64,000 nt of DNA from Hymenobacter sp. BT18 (GTDB lineage: Bacteria > Bacteroidota > Bacteroidia > Cytophagales > Hymenobacteraceae), in assembly GCF_012273015.1 (NCBI RefSeq), contig NZ_CP050954.1:682001-746000 (forward strand), written 5' to 3'. The translations under genes and the position numbers were made by a program. The notes beneath the pieces were generated by a model. It was not told the origin of the DNA. It was given only the letters and a program-made list of their open reading frames with translations, and did no database searches. Of the stretch, positions 1-7,571 are shown one piece after another (positions within the stretch are counted from its first letter, which is position 1; every line of letters starts with the position of its first letter).

Positions 1-480
1 CTTGGCCAGCTGGTAGCCGTCGAAGCGGTTGAACGCCAGCGCCAGGCCTTTCTGCAGCTGCTTCGACAGACGGTTGAGCTGCTTGGTACCCTGGCGCTGG
101 TTGGCCAGGGCGTAGAAAGCCAGCAGCTCCGTGATTTCGTCGGCGCGCTGCACGATGCGGGCTACCAGGCGGCTCACCAAGTTGTCGCCCCGATGAATTT
201 GAGCCAGCTCCACGGCTAGTACCAGGGGCACGGTGCGCAGGTAGAGCTTTTCACGAGCGTACACGGCCAGCTGCGCCACAAAACGCGGGTCGTTGCGGGC
301 CACCAGCTCGCGAAGGCGCTGCAGGCGGGTATCGGCTTTTTCGTAGTACTGGTCGCTGAGGGCAGCCGTGGCAACGGCGGCGTACAGCTCCAGGGCTGGC
401 GTGAGTTGGTAAGCCACGGCCCCCTCGTGGTTCACCACGGCGGCCGGCTGAGTTTTGCGGAAGCTAAAGTTGAAACGCAT
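1..480 (-). CDS. TROVE-domain Ro60-like RNA-binding protein (partial, 3' end outside window)
   Basis: The first 160 codons are present, reading from the ATG at 480 off the left edge. The N-terminus has the pattern of bacterial Ro/Rsr TROVE proteins: NHEGAVAYQLTPALELYAAV, then LSDQYYEKADTRLQRLRELV, then LRTVPLVLAVELAQIHRGDN and IVQRADEITELLAFY, which correspond to the first helical HEAT-like repeats of the ring. Ro proteins bind misfolded RNAs and Y RNAs and, in bacteria, tether RNases such as PNPase. The usual C-terminal vWA-like domain is not visible because the gene is truncated by the window, not broken. It lies 80 bp downstream of the PcfJ-like gene on the same strand, so co-transcription is likely. 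Family assignment is strong; the RNA partner is inference. Confidence 0.9.
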   Translation of the reverse strand, partial: MRFNFSFRKTQPAAVVNHEGAVAYQLTPALELYAAVATAALSDQYYEKADTRLQRLRELVARNDPRFVAQLAVYAREKLYLRTVPLVLAVELAQIHRGDNLVSRLVARIVQRADEITELLAFYALANQRQGTKQLNRLSKQLQKGLALAFNRFDGYQLAK

Positions 481-560
481 GAGGGAAGTGGGTTTTGGTT
501 ATTCGTTGTTCGTTTATTAAGTATTTGCTGGCCGCTTATGGCAAGACCAGCAGCTGACCT

Positions 561-1862
561 TTAGTACAGGTGCTTTGGCACCAGCAGGCGGTTTTCATTG
601 GCCCAGCGCTGCACCCAGCTCAACTCCTCATCATTCATGCGCCGGTTGAACACGCCCCGGGCTTGCACGATGGTGCGGTTGGCCAGCACCTCGAGGGTAA
701 GGGCCCGCACGCCTCCAACGGTGAGCGAGAAGATGCCGCAGCGGCCCCGCACGCAGGCTTGCACATAGGTGGAAACGCAGTGCCGCTGAGCCCAGCCCTC
801 CCGGAGCAAGTCGCGGTAAGTGCGCAGTTGGGTAATCTGCACTTTGCCCGGCCCGCCCCCGTTGAAATCGGCTACCGCTAGGGGTTCCCAGGTAGTAGCT
901 GCTGTAATGTCGACACCCTCTTCGGGTATTGGCGGAAGGCGGGCTACCTGACGGTGCCACTGCTCCGTTTGGTGCAGCACACTCGCCATGGAGCGCCCCT
1001 TGAGCGTGAAGCCGGGTTGTGGCGGCTCCAGTGGCAGGCCTACGCTCCGCTTCTGGTGAATCCAGTCGCAAACCGGGCCGAAACGCCACATATCAACTGC
1101 GGGAGCAGCCCGAAAAAAGTCGACTACGGTTAGCCAGAAGCTGTCGTCGCGCCCGATTTCCCGGCCCAGCCGCGAGTCCAGCACCGGTCCCAGCCAGCTT
1201 AGCGCGTCACGGTCGGCAAGCTGGGCGTAGCGTAGGGCTTCCAGAAACGTGCAGTTTGCCGGGGCTTGTCGCAGGTGGTGCTCCAGCTTGCGGGTCAGCG
1301 TCAGTGGGAGTCCCTGAAACTTGCGCAACGCCAGGCCTTGCCCAAGGTGGAGCGTAAGCCGCGGAATGTCGATACCCTCGTACAGCCGGCCCGCTATCCA
1401 GGAGTTCAGCACCCAGGCTGGCACGTCGCCATACTGGTCGAACAGGTGGCGAACCAGGCTTTCCAGCTGCCGGAATGGGTTTCGGCTGCGGGGTTTCCAG
1501 TCGGCCAGCTCGCGCCGGCGCTGGGGATAGTGCTTGCCGATGGCAGCCAGGGCCTGACAAAGCTCGGGGCGCCACAGCAGCTCGCTGCGTTGGTCGGCCA
1601 GGGCCAGCAGCACTTTTCGCTGCCGCTGGCTTACTTCCTCCGGCTGATTGAGGATGCAGGCTTCGTAGAACGGAAGCAACACACAGTCGGTGCCGAGTTG
1701 GGCCTGTACGGCCGTCAAAGGGCCGCCCTGGTTAAATAAGTATTCTACCTGCTGGCGGAGCGGCCATTTGCGCCAGTAGAGGCGCCGGGCTGCCGCCAGC
1801 ACAATTACTGCTTGCTCGGCTTGCCAGGCTTCGTGGGATAATGGTTTGTGACGGTTAGCCAT
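561..1862 (-). CDS. PcfJ-like protein
   Basis: A 433-residue protein starting at the ATG at 1862. The C-terminal third carries the PcfJ signature: LKGRSMASVLHQTEQWH (about 290-306), then LREGWAQRHCVSTYVQACVR with its conserved His-Cys, a FSLTV/LTLEV strand pair, and ARGVFNRRMNDEE before the terminal Trp-containing helix. The N-terminal 270 residues are basic, helical and not assigned to a known family. PcfJ was named from a conjugative plasmid and its biochemical role is not established. Here it sits directly upstream of the Ro60-like gene with an 80-bp gap and no terminator between them, suggesting a two-gene operon. No exact -7 box was found immediately upstream. Domain call is good; function is unknown. 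Confidence 0.75.
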   Translation of the reverse strand: MANRHKPLSHEAWQAEQAVIVLAAARRLYWRKWPLRQQVEYLFNQGGPLTAVQAQLGTDCVLLPFYEACILNQPEEVSQRQRKVLLALADQRSELLWRPELCQALAAIGKHYPQRRRELADWKPRSRNPFRQLESLVRHLFDQYGDVPAWVLNSWIAGRLYEGIDIPRLTLHLGQGLALRKFQGLPLTLTRKLEHHLRQAPANCTFLEALRYAQLADRDALSWLGPVLDSRLGREIGRDDSFWLTVVDFFRAAPAVDMWRFGPVCDWIHQKRSVGLPLEPPQPGFTLKGRSMASVLHQTEQWHRQVARLPPIPEEGVDITAATTWEPLAVADFNGGGPGKVQITQLRTYRDLLREGWAQRHCVSTYVQACVRGRCGIFSLTVGGVRALTLEVLANRTIVQARGVFNRRMNDEELSWVQRWANENRLLVPKHLY

Positions 1863-2310
1863 CGGTCGGGGTTGCCCTCGCGGGGTCGTTTACCGATTGA
1901 AAAATCAGAAGAGGTTGGCGCCGGGGGCGCGCTGGGATAAAGCAGAATCCGGAAACCTTCGTACATGACAAATCGAAAAAAAGGACGTAAAAAATCAGCC
2001 AGCTATTCGCGCACGAATACTGCTATTTTGGAAGTTATTTTATTTGAAAACCGTGGACAATATTCTTCCTTATTACCTCAATAAAGGCAATAAAACAGGA
2101 AATAAAACCCGGAATTTAATTCGATTTTAGCTAGCCGATTTTACTCTATTTCTCTTTTCGTCGCCGCGTTTTCGGCGTCGGTTAAGTAGACACGTAGCCC
2201 GTATGCAGCCCACGTGGCACCGGGTACTGAACACCCGATTGCGGGCGACAATGGAGCGGAGCTGGTTGGGCGTAAGCATGGGAGAAAGGAGAATGGGTAA
2301 CAGATAGTTG
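1863..2310. other. intergenic leader of the PcfJ-Ro operon
   Basis: About 450 bp with no supported gene apart from the weak ORF noted at 2127-2276. The part at 1960-2130 is AT-rich, unlike the surrounding genes, and probably holds the promoter of the PcfJ-like gene, although no exact TAnnTTTG is seen on the minus strand. The part at 2140-2260 is GC-rich with short inverted repeats. Confidence 0.4.
2127..2276 (-). CDS. possible small basic ORF, weak
   Basis: A 49-codon reading frame from an ATG at 2276, downstream of the terminator at 2311-2346. The peptide is very basic (RRRKRGDEKRNRVK near its end) and has three Cys residues. There is no convincing ribosome binding site and no family I recognise. 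The same DNA contains several short hairpins, for example CGGGT/ACCCG and a GC-rich inverted repeat near 2160-2180, so it may instead be untranslated leader of the PcfJ-Ro transcript. Reported only because it lies in an otherwise gene-free stretch. Confidence 0.15.
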   Translation of the reverse strand, partial: LTPNQLRSIVARNRVFSTRCHVGCIRATCLLNRRRKRGDEKRNRVKSAS

Positions 2311-2346
2311 AAAAACAAAACGCCCGAATCTGGTGGGATTCGGGCG
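2311..2346 (-). terminator. intrinsic terminator of the small RNA
   Basis: The 10-bp stem CGCCCGAATC pairs 2321-2330 with 2337-2346 around a 6-nt loop. On the minus strand it is followed by TTTTGTTTTT. A shorter T-run on the plus strand makes it potentially bidirectional. Confidence 0.75.
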
Positions 2347-2508
2347 TTTTGCGGAGGATGATTCTATGGATAGAACTTCACCTTGCTGCTAGCGCGCCGA
2401 ACCCCGGCTGGATCTTGCTATCCAGCATTGATGGGGTACCTGCTAATTTATTGTAGTGCCGGCGCATGACGAGGGAAGTGGTAGAAGTCGGTGACGTTTG
2501 GGTCTTTG
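2311..2508 (-). ncRNA. candidate structured small RNA (class unknown)
   Basis: An approximately 200-nt minus-strand unit with its own promoter and terminator. A -7 box TACCTTTG lies at 2516-2523 with a -33 TTG at 2545-2547 (21-nt spacing). The end is a 10-bp hairpin followed on the minus strand by TTTTGTTTTT (2346 down to 2311). In between the RNA can form a long, interrupted hairpin: 2394-2399 pairs with 2460-2465, 2401-2405 with 2433-2437, 2407-2413 with 2420-2426 (7 bp, 6-nt loop), and outside these ACTTC at 2375-2379 pairs with GAAGT at 2484-2488. It precedes a Ro60-like operon in the same orientation, so a Y-RNA-like partner is possible; a 6S-like RNA is an alternative. A 29-codon ORF (2378-2467) overlaps the stem. 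Its existence as an RNA is well supported; its class is not. Confidence 0.55.
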
Positions 2509-2515
2509 AACGGGT

Positions 2516-2547
2516 CAAAGGTAGAAAGGTTATTTTACTTCATCCAA
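2516..2547 (-). promoter_or_regulatory. Bacteroidota promoter of the small RNA
   Basis: Exact -7 box TACCTTTG at 2516-2523 and TTG at 2545-2547 on the minus strand, 21 nt apart, inside a strongly AT-rich region (2520-2700) that could act as an upstream element. Confidence 0.65.
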
Positions 2548-2798
2548 ATTTTTTATAAAATATTTTAAATATTTTTTCAAACAAAATTCAAATCATAACA
2601 CATTTCACACCTATCGTATATTATTTATTAAACAGACACGGTTTATCAGCATTTGCTTAAGAACAGCTCCATACTCTTACAAAACCCCTAACAACGAAAT
2701 ATTCCGACCAGGCCTTGTACCTTACTACGGCTGATGGGTGAGCGGGCACGGCCTGCGAACCTATACTCAGGTACTATCCCCCAACCACTGCGCTTCTG

Positions 2799-3194
2799 AT
2801 GATTGATAAAATAGCTTGGCTACACCTGCAAAACGGCAGCGTGCTAAGTGCCCGTAGTCGGGGCAAGGACTGCTTTTACTTTCCTGGCGGTAAGCGGGAA
2901 ACGGGCGAAACGGATACACAGGCCTTGGTACGCGAGATAAAAGAGGAGCTGACCGTCACTCTGGACCCCACTACACTTCGTTATGTGGGTACGTTTGAGG
3001 CCCAAGCCTACGGGCATGCGGCCGGCGTAATGGTGCGCATGACGTGCTACCTAGCCCAGTATGAAGGCCAGTTGGAGCCGGCCGCCGAAATCGAGGAAAT
3101 TGCCTGGCTGACGTACCAAGACCGTCACCGGGTGTCCGCGGTAGATCAAATTATCTTCGACTGGCTTCGGGAACGGCAACTCTTGGCCGATTGA
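2799..3194 (+). CDS. Nudix hydrolase
   Basis: A 131-residue protein, normal length for a single-domain Nudix enzyme. The Nudix box runs from G31 through E37 to REIKEE (45-50), which binds the divalent metal and cleaves nucleoside-diphosphate-linked substrates. The usual Gly after REUxEE is Thr. The substrate cannot be told; the small-domain architecture resembles 8-oxo-dGTP or NDP-sugar hydrolases. It ends just upstream of the HDAC-like gene in the same direction, so the two may be one transcript. The ATG is used with little Shine-Dalgarno signal, which is normal for this group. Confidence 0.85.
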   Translation: MIDKIAWLHLQNGSVLSARSRGKDCFYFPGGKRETGETDTQALVREIKEELTVTLDPTTLRYVGTFEAQAYGHAAGVMVRMTCYLAQYEGQLEPAAEIEEIAWLTYQDRHRVSAVDQIIFDWLRERQLLAD

Positions 3195-3268
3195 GTGGTG
3201 GCAGCGCAATGCCTGCCTCAGCATGCGGCCACAAACCAGTCGAGCCCTCAGACGTAGAAGCAGCTTCC

Positions 3269-4171
3269 ATGCCCTGCCTTGCTTCCTCCGAAAACTACTC
3301 CATCACGCTGCCCGACGGCCACCGCTTTCCCATTGCCAAGTACGCCCTGATTCGGGAGCAGCTGCTGTGGCAGGGCGTTGCGCAGCCCGCCGATATCTAC
3401 GACCCGGGCCTGGCTTCCGAGGAAGACATTCTGCGCGTGCACTCGGCCGAGTACTGGCACAAGGTAAAGGAGCTGCGCCTCTCCCCCGCCGAGGTGCGCC
3501 GGCTGGGCTTGCCCCAGAGCCCCGAGCTGGTGCGCCGCTCCCTAAGCAGCGTGGCCGGCACGGTAGAGTCGGCGCGGCGGGCCCTGCAGGATGGCATTGG
3601 CCTGAGTCTGGCCGGCGGCACCCACCACGCGTTCCGGGACCGGGGCGAAGGGTTTTGCGTGCTCAACGACATTGCCGTGGCCGCCGCTCACCTGCTTCAT
3701 CACCAGCTGGCCCGGCAAATCCTGGTGGTGGACCTGGACGTGCATCAGGGCGACGGCACGGCCAGCATCTTCCGGCACGAGCCGCGCGTGTTCACCTTTT
3801 CCATGCACGCGGGGGCCAACTACCCCCTGCGCAAAGAGCAGTCGGACCTGGACGTGGCCCTGGAGCTGGGCTCCGACGATGCCACTTACCTGCGCATTCT
3901 GCAAGAAACGCTGCCGCGGCTGCTAAGCGAGGTGCAGCCTGATTTTATCTTCTTTCAGGCCGGGGTAGATGTGCTGGCTACCGATAAGCTGGGCAAGCTG
4001 GCCCTCACCCAAGCCGGCTGCCGCCAGCGTGACGAATACGTGCTGGGTTTATGCCGCCAGCATGAGCTGCCTGTGGCCGTAAGCATGGGCGGCGGCTACT
4101 CCGAGCTGCTGCGCGACATCGTGGACGCGCACTGCAACACATTCCGGGTAGCCTACGAGCTGTATGGGTGA
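3269..4171 (+). CDS. histone-deacetylase-family amidohydrolase
   Basis: A 300-residue protein with class I HDAC/AcuC-type motifs: ITLPDGHRFPIAKY at the N-terminus, GGTHHAF with the catalytic His pair, DLDVHQGDGTA with zinc-binding Asp/His, and FFQAGVDVLATD. It should remove acyl groups from lysine, polyamine or acetoin-type substrates using Zn2+. I chose the ATG at 3269 because the distance from Met to LPDGHRFP then matches the family; in-frame starts at 3209 (ATG) and 3191 (TTG) would add a low-complexity extension. It follows the Nudix gene by about 75 bp and may be co-transcribed with it. Confidence 0.88.
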   Translation: MPCLASSENYSITLPDGHRFPIAKYALIREQLLWQGVAQPADIYDPGLASEEDILRVHSAEYWHKVKELRLSPAEVRRLGLPQSPELVRRSLSSVAGTVESARRALQDGIGLSLAGGTHHAFRDRGEGFCVLNDIAVAAAHLLHHQLARQILVVDLDVHQGDGTASIFRHEPRVFTFSMHAGANYPLRKEQSDLDVALELGSDDATYLRILQETLPRLLSEVQPDFIFFQAGVDVLATDKLGKLALTQAGCRQRDEYVLGLCRQHELPVAVSMGGGYSELLRDIVDAHCNTFRVAYELYG

Positions 4172-4200
4172 GGGGAATGTGGGGAATGTGCTAATGTGAA

Positions 4201-4338
4201 GAATGTGCGGAGGTGCTAATGCCTTTCGGCGAGCAGGTGGCGCATCAGGCCAGGGACGACGCCATCCGTCCCGGGCAACGTGCCCGGCCCTGCAAAGCGA
4301 AAAGCCCCCTGACGTCAGAGGGGCACCTCCGCACATTC
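4201..4338. repeat. inverted-repeat intergenic element (MITE- or REP-like)
   Basis: A perfect 16-bp inverted repeat (4201-4216 and 4323-4338) encloses about 106 bp that itself contains palindromic stretches, including TGACGTCA near 4309-4316 and CCGGG/CCCGG pairs. Outside and within both arms the unit AATGTG is iterated: four copies on the left at 4175-4207 and the complement CACATT three times on the right. It lies between the HDAC-like and J-domain genes. Confidence 0.6.
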
Positions 4339-4372
4339 CCCACATTCTCCACCTCAGCACATTCTCCTCCCC

Positions 4373-4380
4373 TACCTTTG
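4373..4380 (+). promoter_or_regulatory. -7 box directly before J-domain gene
   Basis: Exact TACCTTTG ending 5 nt before the ATG at 4386. With the transcription start expected a few nt downstream of the box, the mRNA would be leaderless or nearly so. Confidence 0.55.
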
Positions 4381-4385
4381 CGGGC

Positions 4386-5405
4386 ATGAACCTGCACAAC
4401 CCGCTCACCGACCTGCCTGCCGCCAATCAGCTGCCTACGCCCGCGCCCGCCGAAGCACCCGGTACTCCGGCTCAGCAAGCGTTTCGGGAGGCGGTGGCGC
4501 AGGTTGAAGGTTTGCGCCAGCGGCTGCGGGACCTGCAGCAGGAGCAGGCCGAGGCACGCCGGCGCTACTGGCAGCAGGTAGGGCCCGCCGCCCAGGAAGT
4601 GGTGCGCGCCCGTCAGGCGCTGTTCGCGCCGCTGGAAGAAGCCTTGCTGCTGGGCTACTTCAGCCGCCTGGAGGAGCAGCAGATTACGGCTTTGCTGGTG
4701 GGCAATGCCCGCGCCCTGCAAAACCGGTTCGGGGAAGATGCCGCCGAAATCCTGCGCAAGTACGCCCCGCGCCGCCGCGCCGACGAGGACGACAACGCCC
4801 CGGACGAAGACGCTCCTGCTCCCGCGCCCGAACCGTTCGACCCCACCCTGCCCCCGCACGAGCAGGCCGCAGCCGCGGCCCGTGCCCGGCGCAAAACCAA
4901 GCAGCAGAAAGCCGAGGAAGCCGCCGCCGCACAAACCCGTACTCAGGAGCAGCTGCTCTTGTCGAACACCAAAACCCTGTACCGCCAACTGGCCCGCACC
5001 CACCACCCCGATCTGACTCAGGACGAAGCCATTCGGGAGCAGCGCACTCAGCTCATGCAGCGCATCACGGAGGCCTACGAAACCAACGACCTCTACACCC
5101 TGCTCCAGCTCCTGTCCGAGTCGGCCCCCGCGGCGGCCACCGACGAAACGCTGCTGCTGCGCTACACCCAGGCCCTGCACCAGCAGCAGCTAGAGTTGAA
5201 AACCCAGCTGAACGAGCTGAAATTCGGCGACAACGGCTTTAGCGGCACTACCGGCAAAAAGCGCGAGCAGGAAATCCGCCAGCTCAAGCGCCACCTCCGG
5301 GCCGAGGCCGAGTATCTCCACCACGTCCACCGCCTGATTCAGGACCCCAGCGGCCTGCGCGAAGTACTCCGCGAGCTAGCCGCCGAGGGCCACGACACAG
5401 TGTGA
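4386..5405 (+). CDS. J-domain-like protein
   Basis: A 339-residue protein. A helical N-terminal part (about 20-130, rich in Arg/Glu/Gln, likely coiled coil) is followed by an acidic, Pro-rich linker (about 135-165), an Ala/Lys-rich helix, and a DnaJ-like segment LYRQLARTHHPDL with the HPD tripeptide at 207-209, then ITEAYETNDLYTLLQLL. The C-terminus is again helical. HPD loops stimulate the ATPase of Hsp70/DnaK. The J domain is internal rather than N-terminal and there is no Cys-rich or CTD region, so this is a class III J-protein. The start at 4386 is chosen because a -7 box lies just 5 nt upstream; the open frame continues upstream only through repeat DNA. Confidence 0.75.
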   Translation: MNLHNPLTDLPAANQLPTPAPAEAPGTPAQQAFREAVAQVEGLRQRLRDLQQEQAEARRRYWQQVGPAAQEVVRARQALFAPLEEALLLGYFSRLEEQQITALLVGNARALQNRFGEDAAEILRKYAPRRRADEDDNAPDEDAPAPAPEPFDPTLPPHEQAAAAARARRKTKQQKAEEAAAAQTRTQEQLLLSNTKTLYRQLARTHHPDLTQDEAIREQRTQLMQRITEAYETNDLYTLLQLLSESAPAAATDETLLLRYTQALHQQQLELKTQLNELKFGDNGFSGTTGKKREQEIRQLKRHLRAEAEYLHHVHRLIQDPSGLREVLRELAAEGHDTV

Positions 5406-5438
5406 GAGGGGAAAATGAATGGTTAGGACAACCCAGGC

Positions 5439-5500
5439 TGTCATGCTTCATCTGGCGTCCGTGAAGCCGAAGCATCTCTACCGCTTCGCTCGGAATGACG
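5439..5500. repeat. degenerate copy of dispersed palindromic element
   Basis: Contains CCGAAGCATCTCTACCGCTTCG flanked by GTCAT (5440-5444) and ATGAC (5495-5499), closely resembling one arm of the large palindrome at 26024-26106. It lies between convergent genes. Confidence 0.55.
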
Positions 5501-5517
5501 TGCTGAGTTCCCTGCCT

Positions 5518-6396
5518 TTACCCTAATAATGCCACTACCTCCCCTATCACCGCATCATCCCGCATGATGCGGTTGTGGCCCAGGCCGGTAGTAGGGTGAA
5601 ACATCAAGCCCGGCCAGTTGGCAGCAATTTCCTCGGCCTCGGCGAAGGGGATGCTTTCGTCGGCGTGGTCGTGGAAAAGCAGGGCGCGGCCGGCGGGAAA
5701 GTGGCACCCCACCTGCATGAGGCTGAAGCTTTCGGCGTCGCGGCCCTGCTGCTCCTGGATGTAGCGGCCCATGCGTGCTACTACGGCATTCGGAAGATGC
5801 AGAAAGGCCGCGAAACGCTGGGCCACGGCCGTGGTGCTGCCCGGGGCGGCCAGTAGGACCAGGCGCGGCAGCTGCCCTCCGGTGGCTTGGTTGAACTGCA
5901 CCGGCACGCCCACAGTAGCAGCGGCCCCAAAGGAGTGCGCGACAACCGCATACACCTCGCCCAGGCTGTCGGCCACGGCTTGGATGGCACGGGCAAAGGC
6001 CGGCAGCGTAGTGCGCGAGCCGCTGGAGGCCCCGTGGGCCGGTCCATCGAGGGCCACTACGCGGTAGCCCGCCGCCACCAGCCCGGCCGCCATAGCTCCC
6101 CAGAAGCTGGCCCGGTGCTCCCAGCCGTGGACCAGCAGCACGGTGCGCCGGCCGGTGGGGTTCCACTCGTAGGCTGCGATGGTATAGGGCCCGCTCGGCA
6201 CCGTGAAGCGCCGCGCCCCGGCCAGGGCCGCTGCTTCCCAAAGCTTCTCCGGCAGCCGCCGTGGCGTGGTGAAGATGCGCCAGGCCGCCCCAAACGCCCA
6301 TTCCGTGGATACGGCCGCCTGCAGGCGCAGCTTCAGGCGCAGCAGTTTCAGGGCAGCGGGCTCTGGCGGGGTGGTTTGAACAAGGCCTTTGGTCAT
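5518..6396 (-). CDS. alpha/beta hydrolase
   Basis: A 292-residue protein with an alpha/beta-hydrolase core: VLLVHGWEHRASFW (oxyanion region), VALDGPAHGAS, nucleophile elbow VVAHSFGAAA, late acid loop FHDHADESIPF and catalytic His in GLGHNRIM. No signal peptide. The N-terminal 60 residues are a helical cap. Substrate unknown; the sequence style is that of small esterases/lipases. An exact -7 box TAGCTTTG lies only 4 nt upstream of the ATG, supporting this start and suggesting leaderless expression. It faces the J-domain gene across a repeat element. Confidence 0.82.
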   Translation of the reverse strand: MTKGLVQTTPPEPAALKLLRLKLRLQAAVSTEWAFGAAWRIFTTPRRLPEKLWEAAALAGARRFTVPSGPYTIAAYEWNPTGRRTVLLVHGWEHRASFWGAMAAGLVAAGYRVVALDGPAHGASSGSRTTLPAFARAIQAVADSLGEVYAVVAHSFGAAATVGVPVQFNQATGGQLPRLVLLAAPGSTTAVAQRFAAFLHLPNAVVARMGRYIQEQQGRDAESFSLMQVGCHFPAGRALLFHDHADESIPFAEAEEIAANWPGLMFHPTTGLGHNRIMRDDAVIGEVVALLG

Positions 6397-6400
6397 GCGG

Positions 6401-6408
6401 CAAAGCTA
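6401..6408 (-). promoter_or_regulatory. -7 box directly before alpha/beta hydrolase
   Basis: TAGCTTTG on the minus strand, 4 nt from the ATG at 6396, so the transcript is predicted to lack a leader. Confidence 0.5.
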
Positions 6409-6617
6409 CGCAGGGATGAAGTTGGGCAGGTCGCACAGCAGGGGCTTGCTTGGATGGTCATCGTTTAGGCTGGCGCTGCCTCAGCTTAGCTACGTGGGAG
6501 TAGGCAGCTTGGCAACCCCATCTGGGGCCCAGGATACTTAGTCGGTGCAACTTCCGGGGGCTAAAGCGGCTCTACTCTTTGGCCCCGCCCACGGCCCGCC
6601 CTTGCCCATCTTATACT

Positions 6618-7235
6618 ATGCCCATATTTCCACGCCCCGCCTTGCTTCTGCTTGGCATTGTGGGGCTTATTTCCTGTCAGAAAGAGGCTGCTATGGCCCC
6701 CGCCCCCGAACAAGTGGTTCCCCTACGCGTGGGCAACACGTGGATGTACCAACGCTACTATTTTGATGACAACGGGGCCGTTACCGACAGCACTATTTTC
6801 ACGCGCACAGTGCTGCGCGACACGCTTATTAATCAGAGTACCTGGTATATTCTCAGCAACCGCGACATTGTTCAGAACAACCAGAACGGGTACGTGCGCT
6901 ACAACCCCAGCGACCCGGCCGGCATCATCCTCTACGCCAACGCCCGCTTTGGTGGCTCCATTGGCTACGGCTACGAATACCCCACCTACACCTTGTGGGT
7001 GATGACGTGGCGGGCCCCCGCGCCGGCCCCCGTCGCTACCTCCCGCCACCGTTACAACGCCATTCGTTACGCTATAGAGTGGCAGTATCAGTACCACAAC
7101 CAGAGTCCCCCCCTTGTGCAAAAGCGCGAGGAATATGTGACGCCGGGCCTGGGTATGGTGCACGCCAACTACTACGCCCGCGAAACCGGGCAGCTGCAGC
7201 AGCGGCTGGAGCTTCTCAGCTTCACGCAGCCCTAG
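6618..7235 (+). CDS. putative lipoprotein of unknown function
   Basis: A 205-residue protein beginning MPIFPRPALLLLGIVGLISC, a type II signal peptide with lipobox LISC, so it is probably an outer-membrane or periplasmic lipoprotein. The mature part starts with a disordered linker, then a motif seen in many Bacteroidota lipoproteins (PLRVGNTWMYQRYYFDDNG), and is otherwise beta-rich with many Tyr/Arg. I recognise no catalytic motif. The ATG at 6618 is preferred over 6579 because it places the signal peptide at the N-terminus. Confidence 0.7.
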   Translation: MPIFPRPALLLLGIVGLISCQKEAAMAPAPEQVVPLRVGNTWMYQRYYFDDNGAVTDSTIFTRTVLRDTLINQSTWYILSNRDIVQNNQNGYVRYNPSDPAGIILYANARFGGSIGYGYEYPTYTLWVMTWRAPAPAPVATSRHRYNAIRYAIEWQYQYHNQSPPLVQKREEYVTPGLGMVHANYYARETGQLQQRLELLSFTQP

Positions 7236-7571
7236 TCACTGCCTTGCTCACCAGGCTTAGGCGGGAAAGCTCTCGGCAGATGATGCCCGCTTGGAGCAGC
7301 CCTAAGGGGATGAAAACCCGGATTTCGCGGGGAAAACTGCGCAAATACTGCTACGTGTTTTCCGGGCGGCGGGCCCCAACTTTCCGCCACCACCGGCTAA
7401 AGTCTTGCTCAGCAGCACCTTGCCCCTTAGCCCGAGTCATGAAACCATAGCCTGGGCTGAGGGGGCGTTTAACGTGCCCGGGCATCCCGCGTATGCTGCT
7501 TGACCAGGTGGGGAAGCACTCCTTCCCTTCTCCCGGCCGAACCACCTACGCCCACCTTTTTCTACCTCGTT
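7236..7571. other. intergenic region
   Basis: About 335 bp without a gene. An imperfect GC-rich inverted repeat (GCCCCTTAGCCC near 7422 with its partner near 7456-7468) may terminate the lipoprotein transcript. No clear promoter for the downstream ferritin-like gene is visible. Confidence 0.35.

Noticed and set aside
2378..2467. 29-codon ORF inside the candidate small RNA
   Set aside because: No ribosome binding site and it coincides with the paired stem; kept only as a note in the RNA entry.
2311..2508. tmRNA interpretation of the small RNA (the short ORF ends with residues resembling ALAA)
   Set aside because: No tRNA-Ala-like acceptor or T-arm and no proper tag reading frame ending in ALAA-stop.
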